NCBI GenBank assembly: GCA_013812385.1
Contig: JACCTM010000200.1
Coordinates: 1 to 8,197 of the forward strand
Length of the DNA: 8,197 nucleotides
Direction: 5' to 3'
Origin: Geodermatophilaceae bacterium
GTDB taxonomy: Bacteria > Actinomycetota > Actinomycetes > Mycobacteriales > Geodermatophilaceae
This document shows, one piece after another, positions 1 through 4,995 of this stretch. The notes beneath the pieces are model-generated. The model had not been told where the DNA came from, made no database searches, and worked only from the letters and a program-made list of their open reading frames with translations. The first letter of the stretch is position 1. Each line of letters begins with the position of its first letter. Position numbers and translations under genes: made by a program.

Positions 1-1
1 G

Positions 2-235
2 CAGCCGGTTCCGGTGGACAGCGAGTCACTGCGAGAGATCGCCGAGGAGACCGGCGGCACCTTCAAGGAGGCGGCCAGTGCCGCAGAGTTGACCGAGGTG
101 TACGAGGATCTGGGCTCGCAGATCGGATACGTCACCGAGCCCCGCGAAGTGACGCCCTGGTTCATCGGTAGTGGTTTGGCGCTCGCCTTCTTGGGGGCAA
201 TCCTGTCCCTGTTATGGACCAATCGACTCCTCTGA
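2..235 (+). CDS. VWA-domain membrane protein, C-terminal fragment (Rv1481-like)
   Basis: This is the 3' end of a gene that begins before the window; 77 residues remain, reading from base 2. The fragment ends a VWA-type fold with the pattern VPVDSESLREIAEETGG, then an alpha-helical stretch, then QIGYVTEPREVTPW. One hydrophobic membrane helix follows at about residues 53-72 of the fragment (WFIGSGLALAFLGAILSLLW), with a short tail TNRLL. This matches my memory of the end of M. tuberculosis Rv1481, a membrane protein with an extracytoplasmic von Willebrand factor A domain that usually sits next to MoxR-type ATPases. The metal-binding MIDAS motif would lie upstream and cannot be seen. GTG at 14 opens a nominal frame but is internal, because the reading frame continues to the window edge. 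A VWA domain is inferred from the tail and the synteny, not from a visible motif. Confidence 0.75.
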   Translation, partial: QPVPVDSESLREIAEETGGTFKEAASAAELTEVYEDLGSQIGYVTEPREVTPWFIGSGLALAFLGAILSLLWTNRLL

Positions 236-236
236 G

Positions 237-295
237 ACCGGTTCGCGGTGGTGGGTCAGTTCGAACCGGTTGCATGCGGTTCGACAGGGACCCAC
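237..295 (+). terminator. Nested and competing inverted repeats after the VWA gene, likely terminator region
   Basis: Two bases after the VWA stop codon lies a 9-bp perfect inverted repeat, ACCGGTTCG at 237-245 with CGAACCGGT at 262-270. Its right arm overlaps a second hairpin, TCGAACCG at 261-268 with CGGTTCGA at 277-284 (8 bp, 8-nt loop). That second hairpin is enclosed by GTGGGTC at 251-257 and GACCCAC at 289-295. The first and second stems cannot form together. No T-run follows, only ATTTC, so this is not a canonical intrinsic terminator; actinobacterial terminators often lack one. It could equally be a protein-binding site. The rest of the gap, about 300-424, holds no gene that I can support; a further CGGTTCG lies at 334-340. 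Confidence 0.4.
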
Positions 296-430
296 ATTTC
301 GACGTCCGGAAGCTGCGAAGGTCGAGGCGGCAGCGGTTCGCATGTGGTGCCGGCGCTGAACCCGGCGAGTCCCTGCAAAGCAGTGCCGTCGTGTCGCCTC
401 GGATCAGGCATGCGCGATGGCCTGTGGCGC

Positions 431-443
431 TAAAGTGGCGCCA
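431..443 (+). promoter_or_regulatory. vapB promoter -10 with probable leaderless start and palindromic operator
   Basis: TAAAGT at 431-436 fits the actinobacterial -10 pattern TANNNT. The usual start about 7 nt downstream falls on the A of the vapB ATG at 443, and no Shine-Dalgarno sequence precedes this ATG, so the transcript is probably leaderless. The -10 is flanked by TGGCGC (425-430) and GCGCCA (438-443), which form an inverted repeat around it; TGGCGCCA at 436-443 is itself a perfect palindrome. This is where a VapBC complex would be expected to bind and repress its own operon. No convincing -35 box is visible. The promoter is an inference from pattern and spacing. Confidence 0.5.
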
Positions 444-673
444 TGCCAAGTGTGCAGATCAAGGATGTTCCAGATGAGACCCACGCGGTTCTGCGGCGCC
501 GAGCCGCGCAGGCCAACCAGTCACTGCAGGAGTACCTCCGCAGCAAGCTGATAGACGAGGCCGGTCGGCCGACCATCGACGAAGTCCTCACCCGCGCGGC
601 TGGTCGAGCAGGTGGGTCGATCGGGTTCGTGGCCGCTGCCCGATCAGTGCGGCAGGACCGTGTTGGTCGTTGA
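443..673 (+). CDS. vapB: VapB-family antitoxin (ribbon-helix-helix, FitA-like)
   Basis: This 76-residue protein is the antitoxin of a type II toxin-antitoxin pair. It should bind and block the VapC nuclease and repress its own promoter as a dimer. The N-terminus MPSVQIKDVPDETH is the typical FitA/VapB beginning: residues 2-8 would form the DNA-binding beta ribbon, and residues about 10-24 and 26-40 (containing LRRRAAQANQSLQEYL) the two helices of a ribbon-helix-helix fold. The remaining Arg- and Gly-rich part (about 43-76) is the expected toxin-wrapping tail. The length is normal for the family. The ATG at 443 was chosen because the family motif starts there, although there is no ribosome binding site, which fits a leaderless message. 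The gene overlaps vapC by 14 nt, as is common in these operons. No function beyond the family has been shown from sequence. Confidence 0.88.
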   Translation: MPSVQIKDVPDETHAVLRRRAAQANQSLQEYLRSKLIDEAGRPTIDEVLTRAAGRAGGSIGFVAAARSVRQDRVGR

Positions 674-1061
674 CGCGAGCGTTCTGGTCACGGCGTTGGC
701 CGATGACACCGAGGACGGGGGCACAGCAAGGGCTCGCCTGGCCGGTGAATCGATGAGCGCCCCGGAACTGATCGACTTGGAAATCGCCTCTGTCCTGCGC
801 CGTGAACATCGGGCCGGACGGATGCCGAAGCGTCGCGCCGACTTGGCGCTCGATGATCTGTCTGCGCTGCCGATGCGGCGGGTGTCCCACCGCTGGCTGC
901 TGGCCCGATGTTGGGAACTGCGGGACAACATGACGCCGTACGACGCCTCGTATGTTGCTCTTGCCGAGGCGCTGGACGTTGTCCTGCTCACCGCAGACCA
1001 GCGACTGACTCGCGCATCCGGCAGCCGGTGCTTGATCGAAGTCCTTACATCGCAGAGCTGA
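660..1061 (+). CDS. vapC: VapC-family PIN-domain ribonuclease toxin
   Basis: This 133-residue protein is the toxin partner of the preceding vapB. VapC proteins are magnesium-dependent RNases that cut tRNA or rRNA when freed from antitoxin. The four acidic PIN residues are all visible: Asp5 in LVVDASVLV, Glu41 in APELIDLEIASVL, Asp95 in TPYDASYVALAEAL and Asp113 in LLTADQRLT, so the nuclease looks intact. GTG at 660 was chosen because it gives the typical start MLVVDAS; it overlaps vapB by 14 nt. TTG at 663 is an alternative one codon later. The frame is open upstream to an ATG at 612, but that would add 16 residues lacking family similarity inside vapB. Translation is probably coupled to vapB. 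The RNA target cannot be predicted. The gene ends 68 nt before fabG with no obvious terminator between. Confidence 0.88.
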   Translation: MLVVDASVLVTALADDTEDGGTARARLAGESMSAPELIDLEIASVLRREHRAGRMPKRRADLALDDLSALPMRRVSHRWLLARCWELRDNMTPYDASYVALAEALDVVLLTADQRLTRASGSRCLIEVLTSQS

Positions 1062-1120
1062 GTCGAGTGATGGCTGAACCAGATAGCCTCGGCAAGGCAC
1101 TGCAGGAATGTGATGGGCAG

Positions 1121-1132
1121 AGGAGTCGCGTG
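1121..1132 (+). promoter_or_regulatory. Ribosome binding site deciding the fabG start
   Basis: AGGAG at 1121-1125 lies 4 nt before the GTG at 1130 and is the best Shine-Dalgarno sequence in the 68-nt vapC-fabG gap. It favours GTG 1130 over the in-frame ATG at 1070, which has no comparable site. The gap also holds TAGCCT at 1084-1089, a possible -10 of the TANNNT type, but no -35 box supports it, so I do not call a separate promoter. Confidence 0.5.
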
Positions 1133-1834
1133 GGGCGCAGCGTTCTGGTCACGGGTGGCAACCGCGGCATCGGCCTGTCCATCGCCCAGGCCTTCGCGAG
1201 GCAGGGTGATTCGGTGGCAGTGACCCATCGCAGTTCGGGGCCACCCGAAGGGCTCTTCGGAGTCCAATGCGATGTCACAGATCCGGAGTCACTCGATGCC
1301 GCATTCAGGGCCATCGAAGCGGAACAGGGCGATGTCGAGGTGTTGGTCTCGAATGCCGGCATCACCGACGACACACTTCTGCTGCGAATGAACGATGAGT
1401 CATTCACCTCGGTCGTCGATGCCAACCTGTCGGGGGGCTTTCGGGTCGCCAAGCGCGCAGCGTCGAAGATGCTGCGTGCGAAGTGGGGTCGGATGATCTT
1501 CATCTCCTCGGTGGTCGGGCTCAGTGGCTCCGCCGGACAGGTCAACTATGCGGCGGCCAAAGCTGGGCTTGTGGGTATGTCCCGGTCCATCGCGCGGGAA
1601 CTCGGCTCGCGCAACATCACCGCGAACGTGGTCGCGCCCGGATTTGTTGATACCGACATGACCCGAAAGCTGCCGGATGCCCGGCGCAACGAGATACTCG
1701 GCCAGGTTCCATTGGGCCGGTATGCCAGCACGGACGAAATTGCCGCTGTCGTGACCTTCTTGGCCAGCGACGCCGCGGCCTACATCACCGGAGCCGTAAT
1801 CCCGGTGGACGGCGGATTGGGGATGGGCCACTGA
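1130..1834 (+). CDS. fabG: 3-oxoacyl-[acyl-carrier-protein] reductase FabG (FabG1/MabA-like)
   Basis: The protein is a short-chain dehydrogenase/reductase of 234 residues that reduces beta-ketoacyl-ACP with NADPH in type II fatty-acid synthesis. The nucleotide-binding motif TGGNRGIG is at residues 8-15, NAG at 75-77, and the catalytic Ser127, Tyr140 and Lys144 occur in ISSVVG and YAAAK with the normal 13- and 4-residue spacings. The Thr-Asp-Met segment VDTDMTRK and the end VDGGLGMGH match actinobacterial FabG1; THRSSG after the second strand suits NADPH preference. GTG 1130 has an AGGAG upstream. An in-frame ATG at 1070 would give 254 residues with a 20-residue leader, resembling in length the M. 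tuberculosis N-terminal extension, so the start is not certain. The stop overlaps the inhA start by one base (TGATG), so the two are almost certainly co-translated. FabG and InhA act in consecutive cycles on ACP-bound chains. Confidence 0.95.
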   Translation: MGRSVLVTGGNRGIGLSIAQAFARQGDSVAVTHRSSGPPEGLFGVQCDVTDPESLDAAFRAIEAEQGDVEVLVSNAGITDDTLLLRMNDESFTSVVDANLSGGFRVAKRAASKMLRAKWGRMIFISSVVGLSGSAGQVNYAAAKAGLVGMSRSIARELGSRNITANVVAPGFVDTDMTRKLPDARRNEILGQVPLGRYASTDEIAAVVTFLASDAAAYITGAVIPVDGGLGMGH

Positions 1835-2601
1835 TGGGTATGCTCGAAGGCAAACGGTTGTTGATCGCCGGGGTGCTCACCGAGGCCTCGATCGCGTACT
1901 CCGCGGCGAAGGTCGCACAACAGGAGGGCGCTCAACTGGTGCTGTCCAATTTCGGGCGAGCGCTCAAGCTCACTGAACGGATCGCCAAGCGGCTACCCGA
2001 ACCTGCGCCGGTGATCGAACTCGACGTCAGCAACGACGAGCACCTGGCCAGCCTTGCCGACCGGGTCGGTGAGCACCTGGACGGACTCGACGGTGTCCTG
2101 CACTCCATCGGCTTCGCGCCGCAGAACGCGCTGGGGGACGCCTTCACCGAGACGCCGTGGAGCGACGTCTCCACGGCCGTGCAGATCTCGACGTGGTCCT
2201 TCGCCGCCTTGACGCACGCCTGTCGGCCGATGTTCGGGGAGACGGCCTCGGTGGTGGGTCTCACCTTCGACGCGTCGCGGGCCTGGCCGGTGTACGGCTG
2301 GATGGGCGTGGCCAAGGCCGGCCTCGAGTCCACCGCGCGCTATCTCGCCAGGGAACTCGGGCCGGACGGTATTCGGGTCAACCTCGTCGCCGCCGGACCA
2401 CTGCGGACGATGGCGATGAAGTCGATCCCGGGGTCGGAACAGTTCGAGGAGGCTTGGGTCCAACGTGCCCCATTGGGATGGAACGTCAACGACAACGGCC
2501 CGGCCGGTAGGGCATGTGCGGTTCTGCTGTCGGACTGGTTCAGTGCGACCACGGGCGAGATAGTGCACGTCGATGGGGGCTACCACGCGATCGGCGCCTG
2601 A
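1834..2601 (+). CDS. inhA: NADH-dependent enoyl-[acyl-carrier-protein] reductase (InhA/FabI)
   Basis: This 255-residue enzyme performs the last reduction of each fatty-acid elongation cycle (trans-2-enoyl-ACP to acyl-ACP). The FabI/InhA-type cofactor motif with the wide glycine spacing, AGVLTEASIA, is at residues 12-21. The catalytic pair is Tyr154 and Lys161 in YGWMGVAK. HSIGF at 90-94 holds Ser91, equivalent to Ser94 of M. tuberculosis InhA, where isoniazid-resistance mutations fall; Ile20 and Ile92 also match the wild-type positions I21 and I95. The stretch from RTMAM (191-195) to EEAW (205-208), the substrate-binding loop, is about ten residues shorter than in M. tuberculosis, suggesting ordinary rather than very long acyl substrates. 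Thr144 and Trp151 replace Asp148 and Met155. The ATG overlaps the fabG stop by one base; hemH begins inside the 3' end. Confidence 0.95.
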   Translation: MGMLEGKRLLIAGVLTEASIAYSAAKVAQQEGAQLVLSNFGRALKLTERIAKRLPEPAPVIELDVSNDEHLASLADRVGEHLDGLDGVLHSIGFAPQNALGDAFTETPWSDVSTAVQISTWSFAALTHACRPMFGETASVVGLTFDASRAWPVYGWMGVAKAGLESTARYLARELGPDGIRVNLVAAGPLRTMAMKSIPGSEQFEEAWVQRAPLGWNVNDNGPAGRACAVLLSDWFSATTGEIVHVDGGYHAIGA

Positions 2602-3631
2602 GCGACTATCGGGGTCCGACAACGACAGCGTCGGTGATGACGAAGGCAACGCCGTCCTCCTGCTGTCCTTCGGCGGTCCGGAGGGCCCGGACGACGTGCT
2701 GCCGTTCCTGGAGAACGTGACCAGGGGACGGGGGATACCGCGTTCACGGCTGATGTCGGTTGCGGCGCACTATCAGCACTTCGGCGGCGTGAGCCCGATC
2801 AACGAGCAGAACCGGAAGTTGCGCAAGGCGATCGAAGACGAAATGTCCTCGCGCGGGCGACTGCTACCGGTCTATTGGGGCAATCGAAATTGGGAGCCCT
2901 ACGTCGAGGATGTCGTTGCTCGGATGGCCGCCGACGGAGTCAACCGGGCAGTCGCATTCGCAACGTCTGCCTACTCCTCGGCATCGGGCTGCCGGCAGTA
3001 CCACGAGGACCTTGCACGGGCTCGACAGGCAACTGGCCCGACGGCACCGGCGATCGACAAGCTACCGCACTTCTTCGACCATCCCGGCTTCATCACTGCC
3101 AACGCTGATGCGTTGCGCGCGGCGCTGGCTCGGCTGCCGGCCGGCATGGCAGAACAGGCGCGGATTGTCGCCACCGCGCACAGCATCCCGTTATCGATGG
3201 CCAGCGCCGCTGGGCCACAGGGCAACCTCTACGAACGTCAGCTCCGTGCCGCTGCCCGCGCCGTCGTGGACGCGGTGCACCCGGGACGCCGGGTCGACCT
3301 GGTCTGGCAGAGCCGCAGCGGGCCACCAGAACTGCCCTGGCTAGAACCGGACATCAACGATTATCTGTCTCACCTTGCCGGCCAAGGGATTCCGGCGGTC
3401 GTCCTCTGCCCGATCGGGTTCGTCAGCGACCATATCGAAGTTCTGTGGGATCTGGACAACGAGGCCCGCAGGACCGCGCAGGCGCACGGCGTGCTTCTTG
3501 AGCGGGCCGCCACTGCTGGGACCCACCCCGCGTTTGTGGCGATGATCGGCGATCTGATCGAAGAGCGGCTGGCCGGTGGACCGCGACGGCTGGGAACCAG
3601 CTGCCCGACCACGTGCTGTCTGGCGCCGTGA
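2573..3631 (+). CDS. hemH: Ferrochelatase (coproporphyrin ferrochelatase, CpfC/HemH)
   Basis: The enzyme inserts Fe2+ into a porphyrin; in Actinobacteria the family is known to use coproporphyrin III, followed by decarboxylation to haem. Family signatures are clear: LLLSFGGPEGPDD at 29-41, FLENVTRGRG at 45-54, HFGGVSPIN at 69-77, catalytic His203 in ATAHSIP, WQSRSGPPELPWLEPD at 245-260, and Glu289 in GFVSDHIEVLWDLD. Cys140 in the mid-domain and Cys344, Cys348 and Cys349 at the C-terminus match the four-cysteine pattern that carries a [2Fe-2S] cluster in actinobacterial ferrochelatases. Length 352 is normal. The only in-frame ATG, GTG or TTG before the core is ATG 2573, inside inhA, giving a 29-nt overlap and about 26 residues before the core. 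No good ribosome binding site is seen there, so coupling to inhA is likely. The gene converges on the minus-strand gene, leaving 9 nt between stops. Confidence 0.93.
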   Translation: MGATTRSAPERLSGSDNDSVGDDEGNAVLLLSFGGPEGPDDVLPFLENVTRGRGIPRSRLMSVAAHYQHFGGVSPINEQNRKLRKAIEDEMSSRGRLLPVYWGNRNWEPYVEDVVARMAADGVNRAVAFATSAYSSASGCRQYHEDLARARQATGPTAPAIDKLPHFFDHPGFITANADALRAALARLPAGMAEQARIVATAHSIPLSMASAAGPQGNLYERQLRAAARAVVDAVHPGRRVDLVWQSRSGPPELPWLEPDINDYLSHLAGQGIPAVVLCPIGFVSDHIEVLWDLDNEARRTAQAHGVLLERAATAGTHPAFVAMIGDLIEERLAGGPRRLGTSCPTTCCLAP

Positions 3632-3647
3632 CCTCTGCGGTCAGCGG
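3626..3647. terminator. Stop-codon palindrome between convergent hemH and the minus-strand gene
   Basis: TGACC at 3629-3633 and GGTCA at 3639-3643 form a perfect 5-bp inverted repeat with a TCTGC loop. The left arm contains the hemH stop codon and the right arm contains the stop codon of the minus-strand gene. With G3644 bulged out, CCG at 3626-3628 pairs with CGG at 3645-3647 and extends the stem to 8 bp. This is a plausible compact bidirectional terminator, but there is no T-run on either side and the stem is short. Confidence 0.3.
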
Positions 3648-4456
3648 TTGACGGTGCGGTTAACGGGGATCGCGCTGTAGGCAGTCATCAGGGCTTCACG
3701 TACTGCCACGGACAACGGACGCAGGGCGGCGTCGCGATGAGCCGCACCGTAGGCATTGATGGCCCCACCGGGAGCGTCGGCCCGGGCAAGCTCGAGGATC
3801 GCTGAAAGCCGGGTAGCGCGCGTCGCCAGCGCTGCGGCGGACGGCTCATGGTCGTGGGGGAGCGCGAGGAGCGGCTCACGACGCAACAACGATTCGGCGG
3901 CGGGATTCCAGCGTGCCACGTCGAGTGCGGCAAGGACGTGCGTGGCCTCGAGCACGGCAAGTCTCAGAGCACCTTCAGCTTGGGAAATGGTCTGCTGTTC
4001 ACCGGGAGTGACAGTGGTCGGAATTTCTTCGGCCAGCTCCCAGGCCAGCCACACCCGGTCAGCCGTCGGATCCGGATCCGGATCTCGATCCGGATCAGGA
4101 AAAAAGGCCACACCCAAGCCGACGACGAGTTGTCCGGCGTGCGTCGCCGCCGCGGCCAAGCCCGGGCTGTCCGGAACGCCACGAATGTCTCCTGGAACCG
4201 GGAGCACCAGACGCAACGGCGTACCGCCGGCAGATCGTAGAGCGCTGAGGATCCATCCGACCGGTGCCGGCTCCGGGTGGTTCGGCAGACCCCGCACCGT
4301 GCCGATACCCGCCTCGTGGATGGCCGTTACGGCCGCGTCGTACGACACCGCTCCACGTAGCCAGGAGTTGGCCCACGCGGTCAAGGCGCCGCCGCTGCGG
4401 ATGCGCGAACGGCCAGGCGAACCCTGGCGCGTGGCAGGCTGGGGTGGAGTCGGCAT
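3641..4456 (-). CDS. Conserved hypothetical protein, Rv1486c-like
   Basis: This 271-residue protein has no function I can name. Its position, opposite in direction and between ferrochelatase and NfeD, is that of M. tuberculosis Rv1486c, and the sequence looks like that uncharacterised actinobacterial family. Visible features are a Pro/Arg-rich N-terminus (1-22), then ALTAWANSWLRGAVSYDAAVTAI (24-46), a predicted alpha/beta core with the hydrophobic strands PLRLVLPVPGD (80-90) and QLVVGLGVAF (109-118), an Asp-Pro repeat (120-130), a tryptophan-containing segment VWLAWELAEE (135-144), and a helical, alanine- and leucine-rich C-terminal half. No signal peptide, membrane helix or catalytic motif is evident, so a cytoplasmic protein is likely. 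ATG 4456 was chosen as the start; no Shine-Dalgarno sequence precedes it, and a weak promoter lies just upstream. The Asp-Pro tract is the main local oddity. Confidence 0.75.
   Translation of the reverse strand: MPTPPQPATRQGSPGRSRIRSGGALTAWANSWLRGAVSYDAAVTAIHEAGIGTVRGLPNHPEPAPVGWILSALRSAGGTPLRLVLPVPGDIRGVPDSPGLAAAATHAGQLVVGLGVAFFPDPDRDPDPDPTADRVWLAWELAEEIPTTVTPGEQQTISQAEGALRLAVLEATHVLAALDVARWNPAAESLLRREPLLALPHDHEPSAAALATRATRLSAILELARADAPGGAINAYGAAHRDAALRPLSVAVREALMTAYSAIPVNRTVNR
4068..4097. repeat. Hexanucleotide tandem repeat encoding Asp-Pro units
   Basis: Five consecutive 6-bp units read GGATCC, GGATCC, GGATCT, CGATCC and GGATCA on the + strand. They lie inside the minus-strand gene and encode an Asp-Pro run (residues about 120-130, interrupted by one Arg). 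Two units are identical and the others differ by one base each, as expected from slippage followed by drift. Because the unit is a multiple of three, copy-number change would alter length without shifting frame. A run of six A follows at 4100-4105, encoding Phe-Phe on the minus strand. Confidence 0.85.
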
Positions 4457-4465
4457 CGGTCGACT

Positions 4466-4494
4466 GTAATAGCGCCCTCGGCGTTGACCTTGAA
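4466..4494 (-). promoter_or_regulatory. Weak candidate promoter for the Rv1486c-like gene
   Basis: Read on the minus strand, TTCAAG (4489-4494) and TATTAC (4466-4471) are separated by 17 nt, the optimal spacing for a housekeeping sigma promoter. They match the -35 and -10 consensus at 3 and 4 of 6 positions. The -10 ends 9 nt before the ATG at 4456, so the message would have almost no leader, which agrees with the absence of a ribosome binding site. The 68-nt divergent gap 4457-4524 must also hold the nfeD promoter; I see no good pattern for that one. Confidence 0.3.
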
Positions 4495-4524
4495 TGCGCC
4501 GCGGGCCTCGAGCAGTGGTTGGAT

Positions 4525-4968
4525 ATGAGCATGTCGTCCTGGGTTATCTGGCTGATCGCCGCAGGCGTGCTTGCCGGGGCCGAGCTGCTCACCCTTGACT
4601 TCGTGCTCCTGATGCTTGCTGGCGGCGCCCTCGGTGGCATGGCAGTGGCTGCCGCCGGCCTCCCGGTCGGGCTCCAGCTAGCCGCCTTCGTCGTTGTCTC
4701 ACTCGGCCTCCTGGTCTTCGTGCGGCCGCTGGCCAAGCGGCAACTGATGTCCCGTACGCCGCAACAGATCGATGGCGCAGAGACCTACGTCGGCAAGGTC
4801 GCCGTCGTCACCCAGCGGGTCGATCACCTGGACGGCCGGATCCGGTTCGGCGCCGACGATTGGAGCGCGGTCTCGCAGTCCCGAGACGAAACCTACGAGG
4901 TGGGCAGCACCGTCAGAGTCATGCAGATCCGGGGGGCCACCGCGGTCGTCTCGGAATCGCACGAGTAG
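4525..4968 (+). CDS. NfeD-like membrane protein (Rv1487-like)
   Basis: This 147-residue protein belongs to the NfeD family of short membrane proteins with a C-terminal OB-like beta-barrel, which typically pair with SPFH/stomatin-type proteins encoded next door. Three hydrophobic segments are visible: about residues 5-20, 24-43 and 48-67, followed by the basic stop RPLAKRQ. The soluble part, about residues 88-143, has beta-strand character with GKVAVVTQ, GRIRF, DDWSAVS and the closing VRVMQIRGATAVV, the usual NfeD barrel signature. This short form lacks the ClpP-like protease domain found in long NfeD proteins. ATG 4525 is the start; ATG 4531, two codons later, is an alternative, and neither has a clear Shine-Dalgarno sequence. 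The stop is followed after 24 nt by the SPFH gene, so the two form an operon, as do Rv1487 and Rv1488. Confidence 0.88.
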   Translation: MSMSSWVIWLIAAGVLAGAELLTLDFVLLMLAGGALGGMAVAAAGLPVGLQLAAFVVVSLGLLVFVRPLAKRQLMSRTPQQIDGAETYVGKVAVVTQRVDHLDGRIRFGADDWSAVSQSRDETYEVGSTVRVMQIRGATAVVSESHE

Positions 4969-4977
4969 TTCGTCCCT

Positions 4978-4995
4978 GGGAGGGAACACTTCGTG
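4978..4995 (+). promoter_or_regulatory. Strong Shine-Dalgarno sequence fixing the SPFH GTG start
   Basis: GGGAGGG at 4978-4984 lies 8 nt before the GTG at 4993 and is the best ribosome binding site in the window. It settles the GTG start and suggests that the SPFH protein is translated well, independently of nfeD. Confidence 0.7.

Noticed and set aside
258..300. tRNA or tmRNA 3' end suggested by GGTTCGA-like T-loop sequence
   Set aside because: No 5-bp T-stem flanks the TTCGA, and no acceptor stem, anticodon arm or CCA end can be assembled; the bases are better explained by the inverted repeats.
612..659. Longer vapC from ATG 612
   Set aside because: The added 16 residues lie wholly inside vapB and lack PIN-family similarity; GTG 660 gives the standard MLVVDAS start.
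908..1129. Long N-terminal extension of fabG from ATG 908
   Set aside because: The segment is the vapC coding region read in another frame; FabG similarity starts at GRSVLVTGG.
588..1267. Minus-strand open frames of 170 and 207 residues opposite vapC and fabG
   Set aside because: They are shadows of high-GC coding sequence with no recognisable domain, and both vapC and fabG have intact motifs on the other strand.
3756..4469. Plus-strand open frame of 237 residues opposite the Rv1486c-like gene
   Set aside because: Composition is Ser/Gly/Arg-rich low complexity typical of antisense frames; synteny supports the minus-strand gene.
4264..4524. Extended nfeD start at ATG 4264
   Set aside because: The extra 87 residues are antisense to the minus-strand gene and have no NfeD features; the first membrane helix begins right after ATG 4525.
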